48,286 bases of DNA from Oxalobacter formigenes (GCA_949290765.1 CASETG010000062.1:1-48286); one strand, 5' to 3'. Shown: positions 17,367 through 26,270, counted from the stretch's first letter. Program-made: numbers and translations. The notes: generated from the letters alone by a model not told the origin.

Positions 17367-18659
17367 ATGAAACTTCTTATCGAAAACGGACGGCTGGTCG
17401 ATCCCGCCAGCAAGACCGACGGCATCCGAAACATCGCCATTGCCGACGGGAAAATTTTCGCCATCGCCGAAGCGGGTCAACCGGTATCCGGCTTCACGCC
17501 TGACAGAACCATCGACGCCAGCGGACTGGTCGTCGCGCCCGGACTCGTCGATCTGGCCGCACGCCTTCGCGAACCGGGATACGAACACAAGGCCACGCTG
17601 GAATCCGAAATGCAGGCCGCCATCGCCGGCGGTGTCACCAGTCTGGTCTGTCCGCCCGATACCGACCCGGTACTGGACGAGCCGGGACTTGTCGAAATGC
17701 TGAAATACCGTGCCGCCGCCAGAAACCAGGCACACGTCTATCCGCTGGGCGCGCTGACCGTCGGCCTCAAGGGCGAAAAACTGACGGAAATGGCCGAACT
17801 GACCGATGCCGGTTGCATCGGCTTTTCCCATGCCAACGAACCCATCCCCGATACCGAAGTCCTGCTGCGTGCCCTGCAATACGCCCATTCTTTCCATTAT
17901 TGCTCCTGGCTGCAACCGGAAGACCCCTTTCTGGCAAGAAACGGCATGGCACACTCCGGCCGCGTTGCCGCCGGTCTCGGACTTGTCGGCATTCCGTCCA
18001 TTGCCGAAACCATCAGCCTGCACGCGATATTCGAACTGATGCGCGTCACCGGCGCACGGGTACACCTGTGCCGCCTGTCCACAGCAAAAGGCATCGAACT
18101 GGTACGGCAAGCCAAAAAAGAAGGCTTGCCCGTCACCTGCGACGTCGGCATCCATCACCTGCACCTGACGGAAGACGATATCGACTATTTCGACAGCAAC
18201 GCCCGACTGACGCCCCCCCTTCGCTCGCACGCTGACCGCGAAGCCATCACACAAGGCCTGCTCGACGGAACGATCGACGCCATCTGCTCGGACCACACGC
18301 CGGTCGATGACGATGAAAAACTCCTGCCGTTCGGCGAAGCCTCACCGGGCGCAACCGGGCTGGAACTGCTCTTGCCACTTACACTGAAATGGGCCATGGA
18401 ACACTGCGATGGCCCCGACATGCTCAGTCAGGCCATCGCCAGAATCACCGCCGAACCGGCACACATACTCAAGCTGCCATGCGGTCGTATCGACATCGGC
18501 GAAGCGGCCGACATCTGCGTTTTCGACCCGTCGGCACGCTGGACGGTCACCGCTTCGGAACTGGCAAGTCAGGGCAAACATACCCCGTTCCTCGGAAAAG
18601 AAATTCCGGGACGCGTCCGCATGACCCTCATCGGCGGCCGCATTGCCTACGAACGATAA
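17367..18659 (+). CDS. pyrC: Dihydroorotase-like protein, probably non-catalytic ATCase partner (PyrC'/PyrX)
   Basis: A 430-residue amidohydrolase-fold protein 28 bases after pyrB. The metal-binding HxH of active type-I dihydroorotases (in DLHVHLREPG) is replaced here by DLAARLREPG (about 60-69), so both histidines are absent. The later region keeps the fold signatures GIHHLHLTEDDIDYF, NARLTPPLR, CSDHTPVDDDEKLLPFGEA and GATGLELLLPL. In Pseudomonas the equivalent PyrC' is inactive but is required for assembly of ATCase with PyrB, and I infer the same here. A functional dihydroorotase must then lie elsewhere. GAGGAC lies 8 bases before the ATG. Pipelines often label such genes simply dihydroorotase. 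Confidence 0.88.
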   Translation: MKLLIENGRLVDPASKTDGIRNIAIADGKIFAIAEAGQPVSGFTPDRTIDASGLVVAPGLVDLAARLREPGYEHKATLESEMQAAIAGGVTSLVCPPDTDPVLDEPGLVEMLKYRAAARNQAHVYPLGALTVGLKGEKLTEMAELTDAGCIGFSHANEPIPDTEVLLRALQYAHSFHYCSWLQPEDPFLARNGMAHSGRVAAGLGLVGIPSIAETISLHAIFELMRVTGARVHLCRLSTAKGIELVRQAKKEGLPVTCDVGIHHLHLTEDDIDYFDSNARLTPPLRSHADREAITQGLLDGTIDAICSDHTPVDDDEKLLPFGEASPGATGLELLLPLTLKWAMEHCDGPDMLSQAIARITAEPAHILKLPCGRIDIGEAADICVFDPSARWTVTASELASQGKHTPFLGKEIPGRVRMTLIGGRIAYER

Positions 18660-18671
18660 ATACCTGCTGCC

Positions 18672-19469
18672 ATGAAATCGTTTTTCTGCTTTTTCCGCCT
18701 GCTGCTCCACACGCTGGGAGCATTCGTGTATGGCACGGTCGTCTATCCGTTCATCGACGACGACGCGAAAAACCGCTATGTCCAGAAGTGGTCTAAAAAA
18801 CTGCTGGACATCTGCGGCGTGACCGTAAAAATCGTCAATCCGGAATTGCTGTCATCCCGTGCGCTCATCGTCGCCAACCATGTCTCCTGGCTCGACATCT
18901 TCCTGATTTATTCCGTCGTATCGGGGCATTTCATCGCCAAGGCAGACATGGCGAACTGGCCCATGGTCGGCTGGCTCTCGCGCAAGACCGGCACGCTCTT
19001 TCTCGAGCGCAGCAGCGCGCGAAACCTCAAGAGTACGCTGGAGACACTGGTCAAAAACCTTCAGGCACGTGAACGCTGCATCTTCTTTCCGGAAGGCACG
19101 ACCGGCCGGCAGGGAAAAATGCTGCCTTTCCATCCCAACCTGTTCGAAGGCGCCATCAATGCCGGCCTGCCCGTTCAGCCGTTCGCCTTGCGCTACATCG
19201 ACCGCAATGGCCAATACGAACAGGCCGTCGATTCCAGCGGCGACATCAGTCTGGCACAAAGCATGAAAAACGTATTCAATTCCGATTACATCCTGGCGGA
19301 ACTGACCGTTTTGCCCGTCATGGACACCGCCGGCATGCACCGCAAGACACTGTCGCAACAGGCACGAGACGTCATTGTTTCCGTTCTGCCGCAGGAACAG
19401 CCCCCGGCTCCAGAAAACCGGGGCAATCCACCTGAAACAGCACGCGATCGTCAAGACGCACAGCCGTAA
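18672..19469 (+). CDS. plsC: 1-acyl-sn-glycerol-3-phosphate acyltransferase (PlsC-like)
   Basis: A 265-residue inner-membrane acyltransferase. One N-terminal hydrophobic segment (about 5-25) is followed by the catalytic NHVSWLD motif (HX4D, about 73-79), FLERSSARN, and the acceptor-binding FPEGTTGRQG (about 138-147). It makes phosphatidic acid from lysophosphatidic acid. Some members instead acylate other lipids (for example ornithine lipids), so substrate is inferred. It begins 12 bases after the dihydroorotase-like gene and is probably the last gene of that operon. Its last 98 bases overlap the end of apaH on the other strand; the C-terminal tail there (PPAPENRGNPPETARDR) is low in complexity. 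Confidence 0.88.
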   Translation: MKSFFCFFRLLLHTLGAFVYGTVVYPFIDDDAKNRYVQKWSKKLLDICGVTVKIVNPELLSSRALIVANHVSWLDIFLIYSVVSGHFIAKADMANWPMVGWLSRKTGTLFLERSSARNLKSTLETLVKNLQARERCIFFPEGTTGRQGKMLPFHPNLFEGAINAGLPVQPFALRYIDRNGQYEQAVDSSGDISLAQSMKNVFNSDYILAELTVLPVMDTAGMHRKTLSQQARDVIVSVLPQEQPPAPENRGNPPETARDRQDAQP

Positions 19470-20220
19470 GTTTCCCTCCCCAGACACAACCGGTATCCAG
19501 CGCGACCAGATTATCGCGCAGCAAAAGACCCAGCGTGGACCAGTGGCCGAACACCACGGTATCATGCCGGGTCTTTCTGTCCGGCACATCGAACCATGGC
19601 ATATAGCCTTCCGGCGCAGTTTCCGTACCCATCTTGCTGGCGAATTCCATCTGCCCTTCGGCGGTACAGAAACGCAGCCGCGTCAACCCGTTCACGATAC
19701 AACGCAAGCGTGCGCTGCCCGTCAGTGCATCATCCCATTTATCCGGCGAATTGCCATACATCTCCGCCAGAAAGTCCTTCCAGTCCGGACCACGCAATAC
19801 CGCCTCGACCTCGTGTGCCAGCGACAGCGTTTTTTCCATATCCCATTGCGGCAACACCCCGGCATGCACCATCAGCATCCCTTCACCGATGGCGTATGCC
19901 ATCGGACGATGCCGAACCCAGTCTATCAACGCATCCCTGTCCGGCGCATCCAGAATCGGCTGTATCGAGTCCCCCGCCTTCATCGGACGGATACCGCACG
20001 CGATCGCCAGCAAATGCAAATCATGATTTCCCAATACCGATACCGCCCGGTCGCCCAATGCCTTCACCTGCCGCAATGCCTCAAGAGAAGCCGGACCGCG
20101 ATTGACCAGATCGCCTGCAAACAACAATCCGGCATCCGGCGTTTCACGTTCGATCATCGCCAGCAACTGCTGCAACTGCGGCTGGCACCCCTGAATATCA
20201 CCCAAAGCATACGTCGTCAT
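19372..20220 (-). CDS. apaH: Bis(5'-nucleosyl)-tetraphosphatase, symmetrical (ApaH)
   Basis: A 282-residue metallophosphatase that splits Ap4A into two ADP and can remove Np4 caps from RNA in enterobacteria. The calcineurin-like metal motifs are in order: GDIQGCQPQL (about 7-16), GDLVNRGPASLEAL (about 36-49), LGNHDLHLLAIA (about 64-75), then VHAGVLPQWD and VFGHWSTLGLL. Length matches E. coli ApaH (280). It is transcribed convergently with plsC and the two reading frames overlap by 98 bases, which is long for core genes but both frames look intact. Confidence 0.95.
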   Translation of the reverse strand: MTTYALGDIQGCQPQLQQLLAMIERETPDAGLLFAGDLVNRGPASLEALRQVKALGDRAVSVLGNHDLHLLAIACGIRPMKAGDSIQPILDAPDRDALIDWVRHRPMAYAIGEGMLMVHAGVLPQWDMEKTLSLAHEVEAVLRGPDWKDFLAEMYGNSPDKWDDALTGSARLRCIVNGLTRLRFCTAEGQMEFASKMGTETAPEGYMPWFDVPDRKTRHDTVVFGHWSTLGLLLRDNLVALDTGCVWGGKLTAVRLDDRVLFQVDCPGFLEPGAVPAAERKQ

Positions 20221-20429
20221 TGTATTTCCAGCTCAAAAACAAAAACTCCAGTTTAAACGAGATTGCACATAACACCGCCACAATCGTTGCCGTCCAGACA
20301 CGGAGACATCCTTTTGGCACAAGCGCAAACACGGACAATACAGATTTGCTCGCCAGCCAAACCATCCCGACTTCGGCTCGGTTAAAATGACGTTTTCAAC
20401 TGATACCATCGTTAGAAACCGGACCGATC

Positions 20430-21110
20430 ATGACGCAGGCTATCGACTCACAAACCGTTGTCCAATATCTCCTTGAACATCCCGATTTTTTCGAACACCA
20501 TGCAGACATCCTGCCGGAGCTGAAACTGACCAGCCCGGTCATCGGCAAGGCCATCTCCCTGCATGAACGACAAATCGAGGTACTGCGAAGCCGCAACAAA
20601 ACACAGGAACTCCAGCTGTCCAGTCTGATGCACAACGCACGTGAAAACCGGCAGCTCATGGACAAGTTCCTGGACTGGACCTGCCGCCTGATGCAACACC
20701 GTCACGAGACCGACATGCCACGTGTCGTCATCGACACGCTCAAGGCCACATTCAACGTTCCGGACGCCAGCATGCGGCTGTGGAATACCCTGCCCGAACA
20801 TGCCCAAAACTGGTTCGCGCAACCAGTCGACGAAACCATCCGTCAGTACGCAGGCAATATGGCATCGCCTTTTTGCGGCAGGGTCACCCCGCAAAACCGC
20901 AATATCATCGAATGGCTCTCCAATCCCGCCGTCATCCGCTCAGCTGCCATCATCGCCTTGTCCGGCAAGGAAGCGTCCATGCCTTCCGGTCTGCTGGTTC
21001 TCGGCTCCCCGGACGCCACACGCTTCCAGAATGCGATGGCAACCGATTTTCTGAGTCTCATCGGCAAACTGGCCAGCGCGGCACTGGCAGACCTGCTCGC
21101 TACCGACTGA
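20430..21110 (+). CDS. DUF484 family protein
   Basis: A 226-residue cytoplasmic protein. It starts with the DUF484 N-terminal signature (VVQYLLEHPDFFEHHADILPEL, split here by position 11-32), then SLHERQIEVLRSRNKTQELQL. A GAF-like C-terminal domain ends with TDFLSLIGKLASAALADLLA. Function is not known; in enterobacteria the family sits between dapF and xerC. Here xerC follows after 4 bases, so the two are co-translated. The ATG has GGACC 5 bases upstream. The 209-base gap upstream separates it from apaH on the other strand. Confidence 0.88.
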   Translation: MTQAIDSQTVVQYLLEHPDFFEHHADILPELKLTSPVIGKAISLHERQIEVLRSRNKTQELQLSSLMHNARENRQLMDKFLDWTCRLMQHRHETDMPRVVIDTLKATFNVPDASMRLWNTLPEHAQNWFAQPVDETIRQYAGNMASPFCGRVTPQNRNIIEWLSNPAVIRSAAIIALSGKEASMPSGLLVLGSPDATRFQNAMATDFLSLIGKLASAALADLLATD

Positions 21111-21114
21111 ACAT

Positions 21115-22092
21115 ATGACTGGCGAACCGCATACCACCGGTTTCATATCCCGCTTTCTGGACATGCTCGCCGGACAGCGGCAGCTTTCGGAGCATACGCT
21201 GCAAGGCTACCGCCGCGATCTGGAAGAGCTGGCATCGCTGACCGGGCCGCTCACCTTGCCCGAAATACGGTCCGCCGATTTGCGCCGCGTCATGACACGA
21301 TTGCACGCAGGCGGTCTTTCGCCGCGCTCCATCAGCCGCAAACTCTCGGCATGGCGCGGCTTCTTCCGGTGGCTCCTTGAAGAAAACATCATCGCAGTCA
21401 ACCCGGCCGAAGATATCCACGCGCCTCGCAAGGACAAACCGCTGCCCAAGGCACTGCCGGTCGATGATGCCGTCCGCCTTGCCGCAACCATCACCGGCAA
21501 CGATGACGACACACCCGACAGCAAAAACCGTGCGCTTTGCGACCACGCCATGTTCGAACTGCTTTATTCAAGCGGATTGCGCGTCTCCGAGCTGGCAGGA
21601 CTCGACATCCATGCCGTCCGGCAACCCGGGTACCTCTCCGCAGGCTGGATCGACCTGGACGAAAAAGAAGTCACCGTCACCGGCAAAGGCAACAAGATTC
21701 GCACCGTTCCTGTCGGCGATGCAGCCATCGACGCCATCCGCAACTGGCTCGCGGTACGTCGTACACCCGATGACGGAGCGGACATCCGGCATATCCACGC
21801 CCTCTTTCTCAATTCCCGCGGAAGACGCATTTCCCCACGCGTCATTCAGTCACGCCTGAAAGAACATGCCCTGCGTCTGGGATTGCCCGTCCATGTCCAT
21901 CCACACGTCTTGCGGCATTCTTTCGCCTCGCACCTGCTCCAGTCATCGGGCGATCTGCGTGCCGTGCAGGAACTGCTCGGACACGCATCCATCACATCCA
22001 CGCAAATCTATACCGCACTGGACTTCCAGCATCTCGCCAGCGTTTACGACGCGACCCACCCGAGAGCGCACAAGAAAAAAACCGGACGTTAA
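21115..22092 (+). CDS. xerC: Site-specific tyrosine recombinase XerC
   Basis: A 325-residue tyrosine recombinase. A SAM-like N-terminal DNA-binding domain (ISRFLDMLAGQRQLSEHTLQ, about 10-29; LSAWRGFFRWLLEENII) is followed by the catalytic domain. The catalytic residues are visible: Arg in LYSSGLRVSELAGLD, Lys in TGKGNKIR, HVLRHSFASHLL, the His of LLGHASI, and the nucleophile Tyr in TQIYTALDF. With XerD it resolves chromosome dimers at dif next to FtsK. XerC rather than XerD is inferred from the DUF484 neighbour, as in E. coli and many betaproteobacteria. Confidence 0.93.
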   Translation: MTGEPHTTGFISRFLDMLAGQRQLSEHTLQGYRRDLEELASLTGPLTLPEIRSADLRRVMTRLHAGGLSPRSISRKLSAWRGFFRWLLEENIIAVNPAEDIHAPRKDKPLPKALPVDDAVRLAATITGNDDDTPDSKNRALCDHAMFELLYSSGLRVSELAGLDIHAVRQPGYLSAGWIDLDEKEVTVTGKGNKIRTVPVGDAAIDAIRNWLAVRRTPDDGADIRHIHALFLNSRGRRISPRVIQSRLKEHALRLGLPVHVHPHVLRHSFASHLLQSSGDLRAVQELLGHASITSTQIYTALDFQHLASVYDATHPRAHKKKTGR

Positions 22093-22248
22093 ACGGTAAC
22101 CGCACGCTATCCGGGCCGCCACCGGAAACCAAACCCGCAACAGGCTTGATTTCAGCCCATTAAAAAAGCATACTCTTACCGGATACCGGCACCGCCGCCA
22201 TACGGCGGCCGGACAACCGGACAACCAGAAAACACTGCATTCGATGCC

Positions 22249-23265
22249 ATGTCACTGATACCCGTTACCATCATCACCGGCTTTCTCGGCGCCGGAAAAA
22301 CCACCCTGCTCAACCGTATTCTCAGGGACAACCAGCACAAACAGCGTATCGCCGTCATCGAAAACGAATTCGGCGAAGAAAACATCGACAGCGACATCCT
22401 CGTACAGGACGATGCCGAACAAATCGTCGAAATGAGCAACGGCTGTATCTGCTGCACTGTCCGCAGCGATCTGGTCACTGCCCTGACACGGCTGGCCGAC
22501 AAACGCCGGAGCGGCGAAATCCGTTTCGACCGTGTCGTCATCGAAACCACCGGTCTTGCCGATCCCGGACCGGTCGCCCAAACCTTTTTTCTGGAAGACG
22601 ATGTCGCCAGGGACTACATGATCGACGGAATCGTCACCCTGATGGACGCCGTATTCGCCATGCGGCAACTCGACGAATACGAGCAGGCACGCCAGCAGGT
22701 CGGCTATGCAGACAGGCTGTTGATATCGAAAACCGATCTGGTCAGCGCAGACGATGTCGAACTGCTGACCTTGCGACTGCGCCGTATCAATCCGCACGCA
22801 TCCATCCATACCGTCGATTTCGGACGGATTCCCGTTGCAGAAGTCCTCGATTTGCGCGGATTCAACCTCAGCTCGAAAATCGATCTGGATCATGACGGAC
22901 ACGACCACGATCACGTTCACCACGACCATGACTGCTGCCCCGATTGCGGCTGCTCCCATCACCTCGACGATATCAATTCATTCGTGTTCCACAGCAGAAA
23001 ACCGTTCGACCCCGACAAGCTCAACGACTTTTTCGACCGCATGATCACCCTGTTCGGCCCGCAAATGCTCCGTTACAAAGGCGTGCTCTACATGAAAGAC
23101 GCCGATCGGAAAGTGGTATTCCAGGGCGTACAGCAATTGATGGGAACGGACGTGGTGGAAAAATGGGACGACAAGCACCCGCCCGAAAGCAAACTGGTTT
23201 TTATTGGCAAAAACCTGCCCAGGACAATTTTTATGGAGGGACTTCATGATAGTCTTGCACAATGA
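22249..23265 (+). CDS. COG0523 (CobW/YjiA) GTPase with a His/Cys-rich metal-binding loop
   Basis: A 338-residue G3E-family GTPase. The P-loop is GFLGAGKTTLLN (about 11-22), then ENEFGEENIDSDIL, the metal-binding NGCICCTVRSDL (CxCC, about 64-75), ETTGLADPGPV and the guanine-specificity SKTD. A loop at about residues 209-245 holds many His and several Cys (blocks such as HDHDHVHHDHDCC), followed by the CobW C-terminal domain. Such proteins supply zinc or another metal to client proteins. The gene directly precedes dksA, as in P. aeruginosa PA5535-PA5536, where zinc-related control is known. I see no Zur box upstream. Metal and client are inferred. No ribosome site is obvious before the ATG. Confidence 0.9.
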   Translation: MSLIPVTIITGFLGAGKTTLLNRILRDNQHKQRIAVIENEFGEENIDSDILVQDDAEQIVEMSNGCICCTVRSDLVTALTRLADKRRSGEIRFDRVVIETTGLADPGPVAQTFFLEDDVARDYMIDGIVTLMDAVFAMRQLDEYEQARQQVGYADRLLISKTDLVSADDVELLTLRLRRINPHASIHTVDFGRIPVAEVLDLRGFNLSSKIDLDHDGHDHDHVHHDHDCCPDCGCSHHLDDINSFVFHSRKPFDPDKLNDFFDRMITLFGPQMLRYKGVLYMKDADRKVVFQGVQQLMGTDVVEKWDDKHPPESKLVFIGKNLPRTIFMEGLHDSLAQ

Positions 23266-23307
23266 AAAATACCGGAAAAAAATTTCCCCGTTTATTGGCA
23301 TGAGCTT

Positions 23308-23336
23308 TTGACAGATATCATCTTGTCGATTAAATT
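23308..23336 (+). promoter_or_regulatory. Candidate sigma-70 promoter for dksA
   Basis: TTGACA (23308-23313), a 17-base spacer and TAAATT (23331-23336). Transcription would start near 23343, about 90 bases before dksA. The new leader contains a small inverted repeat, ATGGT-N7-ACCAT. This would let dksA be expressed independently of the GTPase gene upstream. Confidence 0.7.
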
Positions 23337-23432
23337 TCATTGCATGGTATTTCAAACCATAGTGCAATACATGCCGCAATAAACCGCCGGTTATTTGTTC
23401 ATTGATCCATTGAGGCAAAGGAAACAAAACAA

Positions 23433-23876
23433 GTGAATACCAAAACCAGAAAGCCGACTCAGACAACTCCTCTTCTCACCGAGGAGGAAATCCTCAAGAT
23501 GAGCGATGACGATTACATGAATCCTGCACAACTGGCTTTTTTCAAAAACCGTTTGCAGCAAATGGAACGCGACCTCATCAGGAACGCGGGCCAGACCACC
23601 GAAAACCTGAGAGAAACGACTCTGGTTCCCGACCCGGCCGACCGCGCCACGATCGAGGAAGAACATGCGCTTGAATTGAGAACCCGCGACCGTGAACGCA
23701 AACTGCTGAAAAAGGTGAAACAGTCCCTGGCCAGCATCGAATCCGGCGATTATGGCTGGTGTGTCGAAACGGGCGAACCAATCGGCATCGCACGCCTTTT
23801 GGCACGTCCCACCGCTACCCTGTCTCTGGAAGCGCAACAGCGGCGCGAGCTGAAACAGAAACTGTACGGCGACTGA
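23433..23876 (+). CDS. dksA: RNA polymerase-binding transcription factor DksA (Cys-poor type)
   Basis: A 147-residue DksA. The coiled-coil domain contains YMNPAQLAFFKNRL and the tip Asp/Ala region DPADRATIEEEHALELRTRDRE (two blocks, about 68-89). The C-terminal globule reads YGWCVETGEPIGIARLLA and then RPTATLSLEAQQRRE. Classical DksA binds zinc with four Cys in this globule; here only the first is present and the others are Thr, Ser and Ala, so zinc binding by this site is unlikely. DksA acts with ppGpp in the polymerase secondary channel to tune rRNA and stress promoters. The start is GTG with AAGGA 10 bases upstream. A terminator follows. Confidence 0.95.
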   Translation: MNTKTRKPTQTTPLLTEEEILKMSDDDYMNPAQLAFFKNRLQQMERDLIRNAGQTTENLRETTLVPDPADRATIEEEHALELRTRDRERKLLKKVKQSLASIESGDYGWCVETGEPIGIARLLARPTATLSLEAQQRRELKQKLYGD

Positions 23877-23891
23877 ACGGCCCCTCCGGCA

Positions 23892-23920
23892 AAAAAGGCA
23901 GGTATGTCACCTGCCTTTTT
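23892..23920 (+). terminator. Terminator after dksA
   Basis: AAAAAGGCAGGT, a five-base loop (ATGTC) and ACCTGCCTTTTT form a 12-bp stem with a T-run, 16 bases after the dksA stop. The symmetric A/T flanks mean it can also stop the convergent rlpA transcript. Confidence 0.85.
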
Positions 23921-23970
23921 CCGTTTCCACACGACGCGACGCTTCTCGCTCGCATCTTGCCGCCCCCGTC

Positions 23971-24963
23971 CTAGCGGCGAACGACAAAAGAACTGGTTCC
24001 CATACTCTTCATTTCTTCCACGACCTGAGTCGCTTCGGCCAGCGTATTGAACGGCCCGGCAAAGAGCTTGTAATAGTCACCGGACTGCACCACTTCCAGC
24101 GACGGCAACCGGTGCGCCCAGTTCAGCGAAAAACTGGCCTGATATGACTGCGCATTGCTGGCCTCCTGATAAGCGCCCAGCTGAAGATAATAGGCTTGTC
24201 CGCCGGAGGCCGTTTCCTGCCTGGTTTGTGTATCCGCCTGCGCCACGGCTGTCCCTGCCTTCGTTTCCGTCTTTTCCGTCACGACCGGAGCCGCGGCAAC
24301 CTGCTGTGTGCCGATCGGCGATGCGGCTTCCTGTCTGGCCAGATTGATGCGCTCGATTTCATCGGGCAACAACAGCTCCACTTCCACCATGCCGCTTCCC
24401 TTTTCCAGATACCCCAGCTTGTATGCCGCTGTATAGGAAAGGTCGATGATACGATTGGACAAAAACGGCCCGCGGTCATTGACCTTGACGATGACCTGCT
24501 TGCCTGTTTCCAGACTGGTGACCCGTGCATAACTTGGAATCGGCAAGGTCGGATGTGCCGCCGTCATCTTGAACATGTCGTACAGTTCGCCCGACGAGGT
24601 TTTCTGCCCGTGGAATTTTTTGCCGTACCAGCTGCCGACCCCCTGTTTCCGGTAAGCGCTGAGCTGCGTCATGGGTGTATAAGTCTTGCCGAACACGGCA
24701 TAAGGCTTGTTCGGCCCGCTGGCGAGTTTCTCCACTTTCGGCACGGCATCTGGAACTTCCAGAAGATTGTCCGGCACTTCATCCATCGGCCCGTCATCCA
24801 GATAATACCCGCCTCCTTTTTTGACCTTGACTGTACCTGCCTTTTTGGAGGCGACCTTGCCGGACGACTTTTGCGTAGTACCGCAACCGGTCAGCGTCAA
24901 CGCGCAAACCGACGCCAGTATCGCCGTCAAGACCAGACAACTGCGACTCTTTTCAGACAACAT
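23971..24963 (-). CDS. rlpA: Septal ring lytic transglycosylase / rare lipoprotein A RlpA
   Basis: A 330-residue outer-membrane lipoprotein. The lipobox LTGC is at about 24-27. A double-psi barrel follows (GVGSWYGKKFHGQKTSSGE, about 109-127; VKVNDRGPFLSNRIIDLSY) with the His and Asp needed for cleavage of peptide-free glycan strands in P. aeruginosa RlpA. A Thr/Ala/Gln linker leads to a C-terminal SPOR domain (about 255-330; YYLQLGAYQEASNAQSY, YKLFAGPFNTLAEA) that targets denuded glycan at the septum. It lies downstream of rodA on the same strand but has its own candidate promoter. Confidence 0.94.
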   Translation of the reverse strand: MLSEKSRSCLVLTAILASVCALTLTGCGTTQKSSGKVASKKAGTVKVKKGGGYYLDDGPMDEVPDNLLEVPDAVPKVEKLASGPNKPYAVFGKTYTPMTQLSAYRKQGVGSWYGKKFHGQKTSSGELYDMFKMTAAHPTLPIPSYARVTSLETGKQVIVKVNDRGPFLSNRIIDLSYTAAYKLGYLEKGSGMVEVELLLPDEIERINLARQEAASPIGTQQVAAAPVVTEKTETKAGTAVAQADTQTRQETASGGQAYYLQLGAYQEASNAQSYQASFSLNWAHRLPSLEVVQSGDYYKLFAGPFNTLAEATQVVEEMKSMGTSSFVVRR

Positions 24964-25063
24964 TCGGTACTCCGTTTGATCCCTTCACCCCGCATGAGAC
25001 TTACGACACTCAAAACAGGTTAAAAAAGAAAGCACTAGCGACAAAATCTCAGTCAATACTCAA

Positions 25064-25092
25064 AGTATAACCCAACTTGACGCTTTTGTTCA
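25064..25092 (-). promoter_or_regulatory. Candidate sigma-70 promoter for rlpA
   Basis: On the minus strand TGAACA (25087-25092), 17 bases, TATACT (25064-25069). It would start transcription near 25057, about 95 bases before rlpA. It lies in the 191-base gap after rodA, so rlpA need not depend on the mre/mrd transcript. Confidence 0.5.
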
Positions 25093-25154
25093 TCCATCCG
25101 GAGCACGCAATGCCCTGACCGGCGCACGCAAAACAGCTTGCAGGCAACCTGTCG

Positions 25155-26264
25155 TCAGGTCTGCACCAGCTTGCGGTGTCGCTGGATACTCATGAGGATG
25201 CCTGTTCCAAGTCCCAGCGTCACCATTGCCGTCCCGCCATAACTCATGAACGGCAAAGGCACGCCGACGACCGGCAAGATTCCGCTGACCATCCCCATAT
25301 TGACGAAGGCATACATGAAAAACATCATCGTAATCGCACCGGCCAAAAGCCGCGCAAAAACCGACGAAGCATGCAACGCAATCATAAGCCCCCGCGCAAT
25401 CAACAACAGATACAACACCATCAGAACGATATTGCCGATCAATCCGAACTCTTCGGAATAAACGGCGAAAATGAAGTCTGTCGTTCGCTCAGGAATGAAA
25501 TGCAGGTAAGCCTGCGTTCCCTGCAACCAGCCCTTTCCGGTAATCCCCCCCGAACCGATAGCGATAATCGACTGAATGATATGAAATCCCTTGCCGAGCG
25601 GATCGGAAGTCGGGTCGATCAGCATCATGACGCGATGCCGCTGATAATCATGCAGCAAAGTCCAGATAATCGGCATGCATGCCAGCGTCCCGACCACCAT
25701 GGCTACAATGACCTTCCAGGCGAGTCCCGCCAGGAAAATGACATAAAAACCGGTCGCCGCCACCAAAAGCGCCGTTCCAAGATCGGGCTGCTTCATGATC
25801 AGTCCTGCCGGAATGGCCAGAAGCAACATCGCCATGGCATATTCTTTCCAGCCGATATGCCCTTCACGTTTCTGGAAAAACCATGCCAGCATCAGCGGCA
25901 AGGCGATTTTCATGATTTCCGACGGCTGGATGATGATCCCGAGATTGAGCCAGCGCCGCGCACCCTTTCTTATCAGTCCGAACATCGCCACGGCAAGCAA
26001 CAGCGCGATACCCACCGTATAAATCGGAACGGCGAAACGCATCAGCGTCTGCGGCGGCACACTGGCGGCAATCCACATAATGACGAAACAAATCAGAATA
26101 TTGCGCAACTGATCCTCGACACGTCCGGGAAAATCGATACCGGCCGAATACAACGTAATGATTCCGACCGACATGATAAGAAACACTATCAAGGCCAGCG
26201 GCCCGTCAAATACGCTTATCCATGTCCTGAGGCGGTTGCGTATCAGATCCTGATATCCATTCAT
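25155..26264 (-). CDS. rodA: Rod-shape peptidoglycan glycosyltransferase RodA (MrdB)
   Basis: A 369-residue SEDS-family polytopic protein with about ten membrane helices, the glycan polymerase of the elongasome that pairs with PBP2. Family features are GARRWLNLGIIIQPSEIMKI, QPDLGTALLVAATGF with the conserved Asp, RTTDFIFAVYSEEFGLIGN and, near the C-terminus, GVPLPFMSYGGTAM. Length matches E. coli RodA (370). It starts 6 bases after mrdA ends, so the two partners are co-translated. Confidence 0.96.
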   Translation of the reverse strand: MNGYQDLIRNRLRTWISVFDGPLALIVFLIMSVGIITLYSAGIDFPGRVEDQLRNILICFVIMWIAASVPPQTLMRFAVPIYTVGIALLLAVAMFGLIRKGARRWLNLGIIIQPSEIMKIALPLMLAWFFQKREGHIGWKEYAMAMLLLAIPAGLIMKQPDLGTALLVAATGFYVIFLAGLAWKVIVAMVVGTLACMPIIWTLLHDYQRHRVMMLIDPTSDPLGKGFHIIQSIIAIGSGGITGKGWLQGTQAYLHFIPERTTDFIFAVYSEEFGLIGNIVLMVLYLLLIARGLMIALHASSVFARLLAGAITMMFFMYAFVNMGMVSGILPVVGVPLPFMSYGGTAMVTLGLGTGILMSIQRHRKLVQT

Positions 26265-26270
26265 GATTTG

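Noticed and set aside
22093..22248. Zur operator before the COG0523 GTPase
   Set aside because: No GTTATA..TATAAC-type palindrome is present in this gap.
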